A DNA stretch of 64,000 nt, taken from the NCBI RefSeq assembly GCF_030268965.1, contig NZ_BSSE01000023.1, positions 59,841 to 123,840 on the forward strand. The letters are read 5' to 3'. Source of the DNA: Microtetraspora sp. NBRC 16547 (lineage in GTDB: Bacteria; Actinomycetota; Actinomycetes; Streptosporangiales; Streptosporangiaceae). The number at the start of each line of letters is the position of its first letter. Positions within the stretch are counted from its first letter, which is position 1. Below the pieces are notes generated by a model. That model made no database searches and was not told where the DNA came from. It worked only from the letters and a program-made list of their open reading frames with translations. This document shows, piece after piece, positions 1-7,872 of the stretch. A program made the position numbers and the translations under genes.

Positions 1-117
1 TCTTACAGCGCGAACGCTGGTAAGGGACTCCCGCTTCGTGAAGCGTCCTTCGCGGGATCACCGAGATCGGACGATGGCCGCGATGCCGAAACCGAGCCAC
101 GGGAACGCGCAGGCGGG

Positions 118-168
118 GAGGCCGTCGTTCTTGGCGGTGTGGGAAAACCGGAAAAGAACGACGGCCTC
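118..168 (-). terminator. Hairpin terminator of the liv operon
   Basis: A perfect 15-bp inverted repeat (118-132 with 154-168, 21-nt loop) begins one base after the livM stop codon on the minus strand. There is no strong U tract, which is common for actinobacterial terminators. The 117 bases before it, at the window edge, contain no gene that I can support. Confidence 0.75.
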
Positions 169-169
169 G

Positions 170-1264
170 TCACTTGGATGAGCCGCGCAGGCGGGTGGTC
201 AGGCTGGCCAGCCCGCCGGGCAGGAAGTACACCATCACGATGAAGAGCACGCCGAGCACGAACAGCGGCTCGGACAGCGGGGCGCGCAGCACCTCGGGCA
301 GACCCGCCACGGCGTCGGACGTGCCGAGCGCGGCGAGCCGGTGGTCGAGATAGGTGTACAGCACGCCGCCGAGCATCGCGCCCCACCGGCTTCCCGTACC
401 GCCGAGCACCACCATGACCAGGAAGGCGAGGGTGAAGTTCGACGTGGTGATCTGCGGGCTCGACCCGCCGACCAGGAACAGGTGGACCACCCCGCCGAGC
501 GTCGCCAGGAAGGACGCGATGACGAAGGCCAGCAGCCGGAAGCGGTACGACGGGAGGCCGAGCACCGACACCCGGCGTTCGTTCTCGCGGATCGCCTGCC
601 AGACGCGGCCGGGTTCCGACTCGACCACCCACGCGATCACGGCCAGCACGACGACCAGGTAGCCGAGGGCGAGCCAGTACAGGTTCGCCGTGTTGGCCAC
701 ACCGGAGAGGAAGCCGGGGATCGCGCCCGGCGCGAGCGGCAGCCCCTCCTCGCCGCCGGTGAGCCGGCCCGGGTCGCTCATCACCACGATGGAGCCGACC
801 TGGGCGGTGGCGAGGGTCACCATGGCGAAGGCGATGCCGTTCACCCGCAGCGCCACGGCGCCGAGCAGCGCGGGCACGATCAGGCCCACGAGTACGGCGA
901 GCAGCAGGGCGGCCGGGAGCGCGAGATCAAGCTTCGTCACGGCGATGTTGACGGTGTAGCTGCCCAGCGCCACGTAGAGCGCGTGCCCGAAGGACAGCAG
1001 CCCCGTACGGCCGAAGAGCAGGTCGTAGGTGGCCGCGAGCCCGGCGAAGACCAGGCAGATCGCGAGCAACTGCAGCGATCCGGGGCTGTTGACCGGGCCG
1101 GGCAGCAGCGCGGGCAGGTCCACCGTCGAGAACGGCAGGACGGCCAGTACGGCGACGGCGGCGAGCGGCACGCCCCGGCGCAGCCACCGGCTGCGGGGCG
1201 ACGCCGGACGCGGCCGGATGTCGTCCACGGTCACGGTTTCGGGGACGTCTGCTGTCGTGGTCAC
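170..1264 (-). CDS. livM: Branched-chain amino-acid ABC transporter permease LivM
   Basis: 364-aa multi-span membrane protein of the LivM family, one of the two permease subunits importing leucine, isoleucine, valine or related amides. The chain opens with about 35 polar residues, followed by hydrophobic spans. The permease-loop region around residues 215-245 contains the polar run ESEPGRVWQAIRENERR, typical of LivM (EAA-like loop). The start is a GTG whose last bases overlap the livH TGA stop (GTGA), as in the other junctions of this operon; a longer upstream reading frame exists but lies inside livH. It is the last gene before the terminator. Which amino acid is moved cannot be told from sequence. 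Confidence 0.92.
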   Translation of the reverse strand: MTTTADVPETVTVDDIRPRPASPRSRWLRRGVPLAAVAVLAVLPFSTVDLPALLPGPVNSPGSLQLLAICLVFAGLAATYDLLFGRTGLLSFGHALYVALGSYTVNIAVTKLDLALPAALLLAVLVGLIVPALLGAVALRVNGIAFAMVTLATAQVGSIVVMSDPGRLTGGEEGLPLAPGAIPGFLSGVANTANLYWLALGYLVVVLAVIAWVVESEPGRVWQAIRENERRVSVLGLPSYRFRLLAFVIASFLATLGGVVHLFLVGGSSPQITTSNFTLAFLVMVVLGGTGSRWGAMLGGVLYTYLDHRLAALGTSDAVAGLPEVLRAPLSEPLFVLGVLFIVMVYFLPGGLASLTTRLRGSSK

Positions 1265-2127
1265 GCGGCCCTCCCTGCCAGACCGCCCGGCCGGGCCAGC
1301 AGGACCACGGCGAGCAGGAGCACGACCGAGGCCTCCCCGACGCCGGCGGCGGCGTAGAAGCTGGTGAACTGCTGGACGAGGCCGACCAGCACGGCGGCGA
1401 CCGCCGAGCCGGTCACCGAGCCCATGCCGCCGATGACGACGACGATGAAGGCGAAGATGAGCAGGGAGGTGCCCTGCCCGGGGGACACGTTGCCGAAGTA
1501 GACCCCGGCCAACGCTCCGGCGAGCGCCGCCGCCGCGCCGCCGATGGCGAACACCAGCGTGAAGGCGGTGCGTACGTTGATGCCGAGCGCGGTGACCATG
1601 GTCCGGTCCTCGACGCCGGCCCGGACGATCAGGCCGAAGCGGGTCCGGCGCAGGAACACCTGGATGGCGGCCAGCACCACCACGGCCGCGCCGATCAGCA
1701 GGAACCGGTCGTTGGGGACGATCGCGCCCAGGATGCGGGTGGTCCCGGTGGCCCACTCCGGGCGGGGGAACGTCAACGGGTCGGCTCCGAACGCGGCCTG
1801 CAGCAACGCCACCCCGGCGAGGCTGAGCCCGACGGTGACCAGCACCTGCTCGATCGTCCGCCGGTAGAGCGGCCGGATCAGCAGCATCTCGACCAGTACG
1901 GCGGTGGCCGTGCCGGCGAGGACGCCGAACACGACGGCGGGGACGAAGCCGAGTCCCAGGTGGGTGGACGACCACCAGGTGCCGTACGCCCCGACGGCGA
2001 GAAACAGGCCGTGGGCGAAATTCAGCACGTCGGCCAGGCCGAAGATCAGCGATAGTCCGGACGCGATGAGGAAGTAGAGCGCGCCCAGACCGAGGCCGGT
2101 GAGCGCGAGGAGCACGATGTTGCTCAT
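1261..2127 (-). CDS. livH: Branched-chain amino-acid ABC transporter permease LivH
   Basis: 288-aa membrane permease of the LivH family. The N-terminal pattern ending GLADVLNFAHG is the LivH hallmark, and the C-terminal part carries the conserved VIGGMGSVTGSAVAA region. The start chosen is the ATG at 2127, preceded by a clear GAGGAGG ribosome site; an in-frame extension of 13 codons is not favoured. It is separated from livF by 76 bp, the only real gap within the operon, and overlaps livM by four bases. With LivM it forms the membrane channel energised by LivF and LivG. Confidence 0.93.
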   Translation of the reverse strand: MSNIVLLALTGLGLGALYFLIASGLSLIFGLADVLNFAHGLFLAVGAYGTWWSSTHLGLGFVPAVVFGVLAGTATAVLVEMLLIRPLYRRTIEQVLVTVGLSLAGVALLQAAFGADPLTFPRPEWATGTTRILGAIVPNDRFLLIGAAVVVLAAIQVFLRRTRFGLIVRAGVEDRTMVTALGINVRTAFTLVFAIGGAAAALAGALAGVYFGNVSPGQGTSLLIFAFIVVVIGGMGSVTGSAVAAVLVGLVQQFTSFYAAAGVGEASVVLLLAVVLLARPGGLAGRAA

Positions 2128-2203
2128 GCCGCCTCCTCGCCCGGCGGCTCGGAGCCGCATTCGCAAGATGCGCTGTGCCTGTCGATTCGCGCGTTTCGCT
2201 CGT

Positions 2204-2899
2204 TCATGCCACCCCTAGGAGTTCGCGGGTGAGGTCGGGGTCGGAGAGCAGGGAGTCGGCCTTCCCGGTGTGAACCACGGCCCCCTGCTCGATGACCACG
2301 ACGTGGTCGGCGATCCGGCGCACCAGCGCGAGGTTCTGCTCCACGAGCAGGATGGGCACCTCGCGGGCGGCGCGTTCCAGCACGTCGGCCACCTCGGTGA
2401 CGATCTTCGGGGCGAGGCCCTTGGTGGGTTCGTCCACCAGCAGCATCCGGTTGTCGTTGAGCAGCGTGCGGCCGATCGCGACCATCTGCTGCTGGCCGCC
2501 GGACAGCGTGCCCGCGCGCTGCGCGCCCCGCTGCCTCAGCTCGGGGAACATCTCGTAGACCAGGTCGTACCGGTGGGGGCCGCGCCCACGCTCGGCGAGC
2601 CGCAGGTTCTCGGTGACGGCCAGGCCGGCGAAGACGTTGCGGTCCTCGGGCGCGTAGCCGAGGCCGCGCCGGACGATCGCGTGGGTGGGCAGCCCGCTGA
2701 TCTCCTCGCCGTCCAGCCGTACGGTCCCGGTCTTCGGCACGATGCCGAGCACGGCCTTCAGCGTGGTGGTCTTGCCCGCGCCGTTGCGCCCGAGGACGGC
2801 GGTGACCCCCTTGGGGGCGACGGCGAAGCCGATTCCCTGGAGGATGTGCGAGCTGCCGATCCGCACGTGCAGGTCGGCGATCTCCAGCAGCGGCGTCAC
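2204..2899 (-). CDS. livF: Branched-chain amino-acid ABC transporter ATPase LivF
   Basis: 231-aa ABC ATPase. Visible motifs are Walker A GRNGAGKTT (about residue 36), signature LSGGQQQ, and Walker B LLVDEP followed by TKGLAP, a wording typical of LivF. It hydrolyses ATP to drive the LivHM permease. The GTG start overlaps the livG stop (GTGA). The length is normal for the family. Confidence 0.94.
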   Translation of the reverse strand: MTPLLEIADLHVRIGSSHILQGIGFAVAPKGVTAVLGRNGAGKTTTLKAVLGIVPKTGTVRLDGEEISGLPTHAIVRRGLGYAPEDRNVFAGLAVTENLRLAERGRGPHRYDLVYEMFPELRQRGAQRAGTLSGGQQQMVAIGRTLLNDNRMLLVDEPTKGLAPKIVTEVADVLERAAREVPILLVEQNLALVRRIADHVVVIEQGAVVHTGKADSLLSDPDLTRELLGVA

Positions 2900-3684
2900 A
2901 GCGCCTCCCCGAGGTAGGCCTCCTGCACGACGGGGTTGGCCATGACCTCGTCCGGCGCGTCCAGGGCGAGCAGGCTGCCGTGGTGCATGACGGCGACCCG
3001 GTCGGCGAGGCCGAGCAGGACGTCCATGTGGTGCTCCACCATCAGCACCGTGCGGCCCTCCTCCCGGTGCACGGCCCGGATGACCTCGGTCAGCGCGGGC
3101 ACGTCCGCGACGCCGACCCCGGCCATGGGCTCGTCCAGCAGGATGAGGCGGGGGTCGGTGGCCAGCAGGATGGCGATCTCCAGCTTGCGCTTGTCGCCGT
3201 GGGACAACGAGCCGGCGATCTCGGCGGCCCGGTGGGCGAGCCCCACGCGTTCCAGGGCCTCCGCGGTGGCGCGCCACGCCGCGTCGTCGGACTCGGCCCG
3301 GCGCCAGATCCGCAGGCAGGCGCCGCGGTGCGCCGCGGCGGCCAGCCGTACGTTCTCCGCGACGGTGAGCGCGGGGAAGACGCTGGAGGACTGGAAGGTA
3401 CGGCCGAGCCCGCGCCGGGCCCGCCGGTGCGGCGGCGCGTGCGTGATGTCGAGCTCGTCCAGCTCGATCGTCCCCGCGGTCGGCCGGGTCAGCCCGGAGA
3501 TCAGGTTGAACAGCGAGGTCTTGCCCGCGCCGTTGGGGCCGATGACGGCGACGAACTCGCCCTCGGCCACGTCGAAGCCGACGTCGGAGACGATCTGGGC
3601 CCCGCCGACCGCCCAGCTCAGCCCGCGTACGCGCAGGACCGGCCGGGCGGGGGCGGTTACAGAGCCGTGCACAGGGCTCGTCAC
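2896..3684 (-). CDS. livG: Branched-chain amino-acid ABC transporter ATPase LivG
   Basis: 262-aa ABC ATPase with Walker A GPNGAGKTS, the LivG-type signature LSHGDKR and Walker B LILLDEP followed by MAGVGV. The histidine-containing signature and the C-terminal stretch ANPVVQEAYLGEAL are characteristic of LivG. The start is the GTG overlapping the stop of the binding-protein gene; a second GTG eight codons in is possible. It pairs with LivF as the heterodimeric motor. Confidence 0.93.
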   Translation of the reverse strand: MTSPVHGSVTAPARPVLRVRGLSWAVGGAQIVSDVGFDVAEGEFVAVIGPNGAGKTSLFNLISGLTRPTAGTIELDELDITHAPPHRRARRGLGRTFQSSSVFPALTVAENVRLAAAAHRGACLRIWRRAESDDAAWRATAEALERVGLAHRAAEIAGSLSHGDKRKLEIAILLATDPRLILLDEPMAGVGVADVPALTEVIRAVHREEGRTVLMVEHHMDVLLGLADRVAVMHHGSLLALDAPDEVMANPVVQEAYLGEAL

Positions 3685-4877
3685 TTCTGCGCGGCCGCGG
3701 GGGCGACGACGTCGGCGTCGAGCTTCTTGACCAGCTCGGCCGTGGGCGTCGCACCGCCGGTCAGCTTGGCCTGGAACATCGGCTGGAGCAGGGCGTGGTC
3801 CTCGGCCCGGACGGTCATCGCGCCCTTGACGCCGTCGAAGCTCCACCCGGCGAGGCTCTTGACCATCGCGTCCGGGTCGTCGCCCTTCTCGGCGGCGTGC
3901 ACGATCATCTGCGCGGCGGTGAAACCGTCGCCGGTGAACAGGTCCACGGTGCCGCCCGCCTTGGTGACGCGCTCCGTCATGGCCTTCTCCACGTCCGTGC
4001 CCGCCGCGCCGGCGAAGTAGTGGGACAGGAAGTTGACCTTGTCCGCGACCGGTCCGTACGCGGGCCAGGTGGCGGTGATGTCCAGGCCGGTCACGACCGT
4101 GGTCGCCTCGAAGACGCCCTGCTGGCCGAGCGCGGTCCACATGGCCTGCGCGGTCGTGCCGGCCCAGGCGACGAACAGCAGGTCGGCCTTGGCCTCCTTG
4201 GCCTGGGTGGCGAACGGGGTGAAGTCCGTGGCGCTGGCCGGGACGAGCAGCGGCTCGACCTTCGCGCCCTTGGCGCCGAGCACGGCCTGCACACCGGCCA
4301 CGTTGGCCTGGCCGAACGCGCTGTCCTGGGCGAAGACGAGGACCTTCTTGCCCTGCACGTCGCCGATGAAGGCGGCGGCGGTGTTGATGTCCTGGGACGT
4401 CTGGCGGCCGGACCTGAAGGTGTACGTGCCCGCGCCGGTGACCGCGTCGGTGGCCGCCGGGCCGGAGACGAAGAGCACCTTGTTCTGCTCGGCGATGGGC
4501 GCGACCTGCGTGGCGACGCCGGACGAGGTGGAGCCGGCGAGGATCTTGTAGCCCTTGCCGATCAGGTCCTTCGCCGCCGACACCGCCTTGGCGGGGTCTC
4601 CGGCGTCGTCCACCTCGGTGACCTCGACCGCCCGGTCGCCGATCTTCTTGCTTCCGTTCGTGGCGTAGTCGAGCCCGGCCTGGAAGCCGTCGATGTACTG
4701 CTTGCCGTACGAGGCCAGCGGGCCGGACTTGGAGTAGACGAGACCGACCTTGATCGGTTCCGCGCCGCCGCTCCCCGAACCGGCGGCGCCGGGGCTGCCG
4801 CACGCCGCGGCCAGGAGCAGGGCCGTCGCGGCGGTCAGAACCGCGGGCAACCGGACCGGGTGACTGTTTCGACCCAT
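3681..4877 (-). CDS. livK: Branched-chain amino-acid ABC transporter substrate-binding lipoprotein
   Basis: 398-aa periplasmic-binding-protein (type I fold) of the Leu/Ile/Val family. The N-terminus has a basic stretch, a hydrophobic core and the lipobox LAAAC with the cysteine near residue 28, so it is probably a lipid-anchored exported protein. KVGLVYSKSGPLASYG and the GSTSSGVATQVAPIAEQNKV region are typical of the family, and a nine-residue low-complexity linker follows the lipid cysteine. The ATG at 4877 is chosen because it places the signal peptide at the N-terminus; the upstream ribosome site is weak. It is the first gene of the liv operon. Amide or urea-type substrates cannot be excluded. 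Confidence 0.9.
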   Translation of the reverse strand: MGRNSHPVRLPAVLTAATALLLAAACGSPGAAGSGSGGAEPIKVGLVYSKSGPLASYGKQYIDGFQAGLDYATNGSKKIGDRAVEVTEVDDAGDPAKAVSAAKDLIGKGYKILAGSTSSGVATQVAPIAEQNKVLFVSGPAATDAVTGAGTYTFRSGRQTSQDINTAAAFIGDVQGKKVLVFAQDSAFGQANVAGVQAVLGAKGAKVEPLLVPASATDFTPFATQAKEAKADLLFVAWAGTTAQAMWTALGQQGVFEATTVVTGLDITATWPAYGPVADKVNFLSHYFAGAAGTDVEKAMTERVTKAGGTVDLFTGDGFTAAQMIVHAAEKGDDPDAMVKSLAGWSFDGVKGAMTVRAEDHALLQPMFQAKLTGGATPTAELVKKLDADVVAPAAAQK

Positions 4878-5230
4878 GGTCAACTCTTTTCTACTGGCAT
4901 CGAGGAGATCGAGGAGATCGGGAAAGTGCAGGCGAAGCACCTGACCGGATTGGCGGAAAGGCTAGGCAAAGCCCGATGGGTGATCCATGTGCCCTGTCCC
5001 CACAACGGGCGGGAATGTGGTGTTAGGTCCCGCCATCCCGTGGCCGCGTGCCGAGCCCCGGATCCGCTCCGTGGCGGCCCGTACCAGCGGACCGGCCCGC
5101 TGGTACGGGAACCGGCGTGACAGCGTGCCCGGCCTATACCTGATGGGGTGGGGATGTGTCGGTTCGCCACGTGGCGGCGCGGCGATGGTTCAGGCGTACG
5201 GGGTGGGCGGGTCCGCGGGCGCCGAGAGGA
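4878..5230. other. Intergenic region upstream of liv operon
   Basis: 353 bp without a gene. It should contain the liv promoter, which I cannot place. Near 4900-4920 is a short 9-bp tandem repeat (unit gaggagatc), and at 5078-5109 a strong hairpin listed separately. Nothing else is visible. Confidence 0.5.
5078..5109 (-). terminator. Candidate terminator after the esterase gene
   Basis: Perfect 13-bp inverted repeat (5078-5090 with 5097-5109) and a 6-nt loop. It lies about 120 bp downstream of the esterase stop and upstream of the liv operon on the same strand. It could separate the two transcription units or be an operator. No U tract. Confidence 0.45.
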
Positions 5231-6613
5231 TCAGCACCGGCCGTCGGCGAGCACCCAGTGGTTCGGCCCCGTCTGACGGAGGGTGTGGGTGACGAAGACG
5301 TTCCACAGGCCCATGGCGTCGCCGGAGCCGTTGGCGTAGGTGTATCCGCCGGACTGGTGGGCCCGGCCCGCGGTCGTGTGCGCGTAGTTGCTCGCGGTCA
5401 CGCAGACCAGGCTCGGCGTGGGCGTGGGCGTGGGCGTGGGCGTGGGTGTGGGCGTGGAGGTCGGGCTGGGCGTGGAGCTGGGGGAAGGGCTGGGGGTGAC
5501 CGTGCCGTCCAGCCCGAAGAACCGGGTGTCGTGGTACGCGGAGCAGATGGTGTCGAGGAAGTAGGCGCCTGCCGTGCCGCACTGGTCGGCCGCGCCGCCG
5601 GGATCCACCGGGGTGCCGTGTCCCATGCCGGCGACCGCGTAGAGCCGGACCGCGTCGTCGCCGTACCGCTCCAGGGTCGTACCGGCGGGAAGGCTCTCGG
5701 TGGACGAGGGTGTCTGCCCGAGGCCGAGCACGGCGGTGAACTGGTCGCGCAGCTCGGTGCCGTTGGCCTTGTTGACGACGTAGTCGGCCTGCCCGTGCCA
5801 GATGGCCACTCTGGGGCGCGGCCCGGCGTAGCCGGGGTACGCGTCGCGGACGAGGTCGCCCCACTGCGCCGGAGTCTTGTTGACGGGCCCGCTCATGCAG
5901 GTGCTCGACGAGGCGGGCGGGGAGCAGCGGTACGGCAGGCCGGCCACGATCGAACCGGACCGGAACAGGTCGGGGTAGGTCGCGAGCATGACCGCCGTCA
6001 TCGCCCCGCCCGCGGACAGGCCGGTGATGGAGATCCGCCCGGCGTCGAGACGGTACGCGCCGGTGGCGTGGGCGACCATCTGCGCGATCGACAGCGCCGC
6101 GCCCTGTCCCCGCTTGATGTGGGCCTCCTGGTACCACTGGAAGCAGTTGGACGGGAAGGCGGTGGAGTCGACCCGCTCCGGGAGGATCAGCGCGAAGCGG
6201 TGGAGGTCGGCGAACTTCCGCCAGCCGGAGTTGGTGAAGTAGTCGTTCGCGGTCTGCGTGCAGCCGTGCAGGGCCACCACGGCGGGAGCGCCGTCCGGCA
6301 GGCCGTCGGGGCGGTAGACCCACATGGTGAGTCCGCCGGGGTTGGACCCGAACCCGGTGACCTTCTCCAGGCCGGCCGCTCGGGCCGGGCGCGCCCCTGC
6401 GAGCAGGGCGGCGAGCAGCGCGAGGGTCGTGGCGACCACGACGGCCACGGCGGCGACCGGAGGCAGGGCGAAGGCGGAGGCGGATCCGGGGACGGCCCGC
6501 GGGCGACGGGCCAGGCGTCCCGAGAGGCGGCTTCGGACGTGGAGCGAGAGGCGGCTCCGCGGGCGTTTCGGGGGGAAGGACAGCGGGGCTCCGCCGTCGG
6601 GGAGTGGGGTCAC
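5231..6613 (-). CDS. Secreted PHB-depolymerase-family esterase with Pro-Thr linker and C-terminal domain
   Basis: 460-aa exported alpha/beta hydrolase of the PHB depolymerase/feruloyl-esterase type. A long basic n-region and a hydrophobic segment ending GARPARA give the signal peptide (about residues 30-80). The oxyanion motif is HGCTQ, the nucleophile box is GLSAGG, and a late GMGHG supplies the likely histidine. After the catalytic domain comes a Ser/Pro/Thr linker (about residues 360-400) with alternating P and T, then a roughly 55-residue C-terminal domain (from CVTASNYAH) resembling the substrate-binding tail of extracellular polyester depolymerases. The GTG at 6613 has a good GAGGAG site; the longer in-frame ORF reads into the upstream repeats. 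The substrate (polyhydroxyalkanoate versus other esters) is inferred from family only. Confidence 0.85.
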   Translation of the reverse strand: MTPLPDGGAPLSFPPKRPRSRLSLHVRSRLSGRLARRPRAVPGSASAFALPPVAAVAVVVATTLALLAALLAGARPARAAGLEKVTGFGSNPGGLTMWVYRPDGLPDGAPAVVALHGCTQTANDYFTNSGWRKFADLHRFALILPERVDSTAFPSNCFQWYQEAHIKRGQGAALSIAQMVAHATGAYRLDAGRISITGLSAGGAMTAVMLATYPDLFRSGSIVAGLPYRCSPPASSSTCMSGPVNKTPAQWGDLVRDAYPGYAGPRPRVAIWHGQADYVVNKANGTELRDQFTAVLGLGQTPSSTESLPAGTTLERYGDDAVRLYAVAGMGHGTPVDPGGAADQCGTAGAYFLDTICSAYHDTRFFGLDGTVTPSPSPSSTPSPTSTPTPTPTPTPTPTPSLVCVTASNYAHTTAGRAHQSGGYTYANGSGDAMGLWNVFVTHTLRQTGPNHWVLADGRC

Positions 6614-6737
6614 GAGCGGCTCCTCGTACACAGGCCCGACATGTGCCCGCGACGGTACCTTCGGCCCTGTCCTCGTGATATGTGGCGCGTCCCACGTTCG
6701 GAGGCCGCCCGGATATGGGATCACGACGTATGCGCCG

Positions 6738-6843
6738 CCCACACAACACGCCCACACAACACGCCCACGACGGCATGCCCACGACGGCATGCCCGCGACG
6801 GCATGCCCGCGACGGCATGCCCGCGACGGCATGCCCGCGACGG
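6738..6843. repeat. Short tandem repeats, 13-bp x2 then 14-bp x5.7
   Basis: Two copies of a 13-bp unit (6738-6750, 6751-6763; cccacacaacacg) run directly into five copies of a 14-bp unit (from 6764; cccacgacggcatg in the first two, cccgcgacggcatg in the next three) and a partial sixth ending at 6843. The array stops two bases before the stop codon of the peroxiredoxin gene. No spacers, so not a CRISPR. Confidence 0.95.
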
Positions 6844-6844
6844 A

Positions 6845-7312
6845 TCAGGAGACGCCGAGCTCCTTCAGGAGGCGGGCGACGTGGCCGGTGGCCTTCACGT
6901 TGTAGAGAGCCTTCTCGATCTTGCCGTCCGCGTCGATGACGAAGGTGGACCGGATGACGCCCATGATCGTCTTGCCGTAGTTGGTCTTCTCGCCGTACGC
7001 GCCGTACGCCTTGTGGACGTCGAGGCCCGTGTCGGAGAGCAACGGGAAGGTGAGGGCGTCGTGCTCGCGGAACTTCTGGAGCTTGGCGGGCGTGTCCTTG
7101 GACACGCCGAGGACGGCGAAGCCGTGGCCGGCCAGGGAGTTCAGGTTGTCGCGGAAGTCACAGGCCTGCTTGGTGCAGCCGGGCGTCATCGCCGCGGGGT
7201 AGAAGTAGAGGATGACCCGCGTGCCGCGGAACGACTCGAGCGACACGTCGTTCCCGTCGGCGTCGGTAAGGGTGAAGTCCGGCGCGGCGTCGCCGGGCTC
7301 GAGCCTGCTCAT
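6845..7312 (-). CDS. bcp: Thioredoxin-dependent peroxiredoxin, Bcp/PrxQ type
   Basis: 155-aa peroxiredoxin reducing hydrogen and organic peroxides. The peroxidatic cysteine is in TPGCTKQAC and the second cysteine lies five residues later, the arrangement of atypical two-Cys Bcp enzymes. The thioredoxin-fold start DFTL and the partner FPLLSD are present. The ATG at 7312 is chosen over an upstream start because an AGGAGG site sits just before it. A monocistronic minus-strand gene, with its 3' end touching the tandem repeat array. Confidence 0.95.
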   Translation of the reverse strand: MSRLEPGDAAPDFTLTDADGNDVSLESFRGTRVILYFYPAAMTPGCTKQACDFRDNLNSLAGHGFAVLGVSKDTPAKLQKFREHDALTFPLLSDTGLDVHKAYGAYGEKTNYGKTIMGVIRSTFVIDADGKIEKALYNVKATGHVARLLKELGVS

Positions 7313-7479
7313 GAAGTCCTCCTGGTATCGGACGGAAAGGCCCATGGTTCTCGCGGCACGAGGGTGGCCCGCGTGGATGAGGGTAGGCGCTAATCAACCT
7401 ACCGGGTCGGCCGCCGCACGACGCGGCCACGCGAGCTGGCAGACTTGATCGGACACGAGTACCACAGAAGGGGGTCGCC

Positions 7480-7797
7480 ATGGCGGAGACCGATCCCGAC
7501 GCGCTGGAGCGGGAGATCGAGCGTACGCGGGTGGAACTGGCTCGTACGGTCGACGCCATAGCGGATCGTGTGAGCCCGAAGCGCGTCGCCGAGCGGAGCA
7601 TGGCGAAGGTCAAGGCCAACGCCGAACGCCTGGTGGGCGGCGGGCTGCCGCGCCGCGAGGCTGAGTACGGGCCCGAGGCCAAGACCTGGGAGGAGGGGTT
7701 CCCGCCCAGGGACATCAGCCCCGTTCTCATGATCGTGGGTGCCGCGCTCGTCGTCGGCGCCGCCGTTCTCCTGCTGCGCCGCCGCAAGCAGAAGTAG
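7480..7797 (+). CDS. DUF3618 family membrane protein
   Basis: 105-aa small protein of the actinobacterial DUF3618 family. The N-terminal acidic helix LEREIERTRVELARTVDAI and the following DRVSPKR are the family signature. A single C-terminal transmembrane helix (about residues 80-98) ends in RRRKQK, so the N-terminal helix is probably cytoplasmic. AAGGGGG precedes the ATG. Function unknown. It is convergent with the deaminase-like gene, with a tandem repeat between them. Confidence 0.85.
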   Translation: MAETDPDALEREIERTRVELARTVDAIADRVSPKRVAERSMAKVKANAERLVGGGLPRREAEYGPEAKTWEEGFPPRDISPVLMIVGAALVVGAAVLLLRRRKQK

Positions 7798-7800
7798 CCC

Positions 7801-7872
7801 GTGCGTCAAAGCCCAGTGCGTCAGAGGCTCGTGCGTCAGAGGCTCGTGCGTCAGAGGCCCGTGTGTCAGAGG
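7801..7872. repeat. 15-bp tandem repeat, about 4.8 copies
   Basis: Units start at 7801, 7816, 7831, 7846 and 7861; the consensus is gtgcgtcagaggctc. The first unit is diverged and the last is partial and runs over the stop codon (7866-7868) of the convergent deaminase-like gene, so a repeat supplies the end of that coding sequence. Confidence 0.95.

Noticed and set aside
2..24. Small hairpin at the left window edge
   Set aside because: The stem has a bulge and the neighbouring sequence is outside the window, so its role cannot be judged.
5156..7393. 745-codon plus-strand frame across the esterase and bcp
   Set aside because: Reads through two clear minus-strand genes and the tandem repeat; a shadow.
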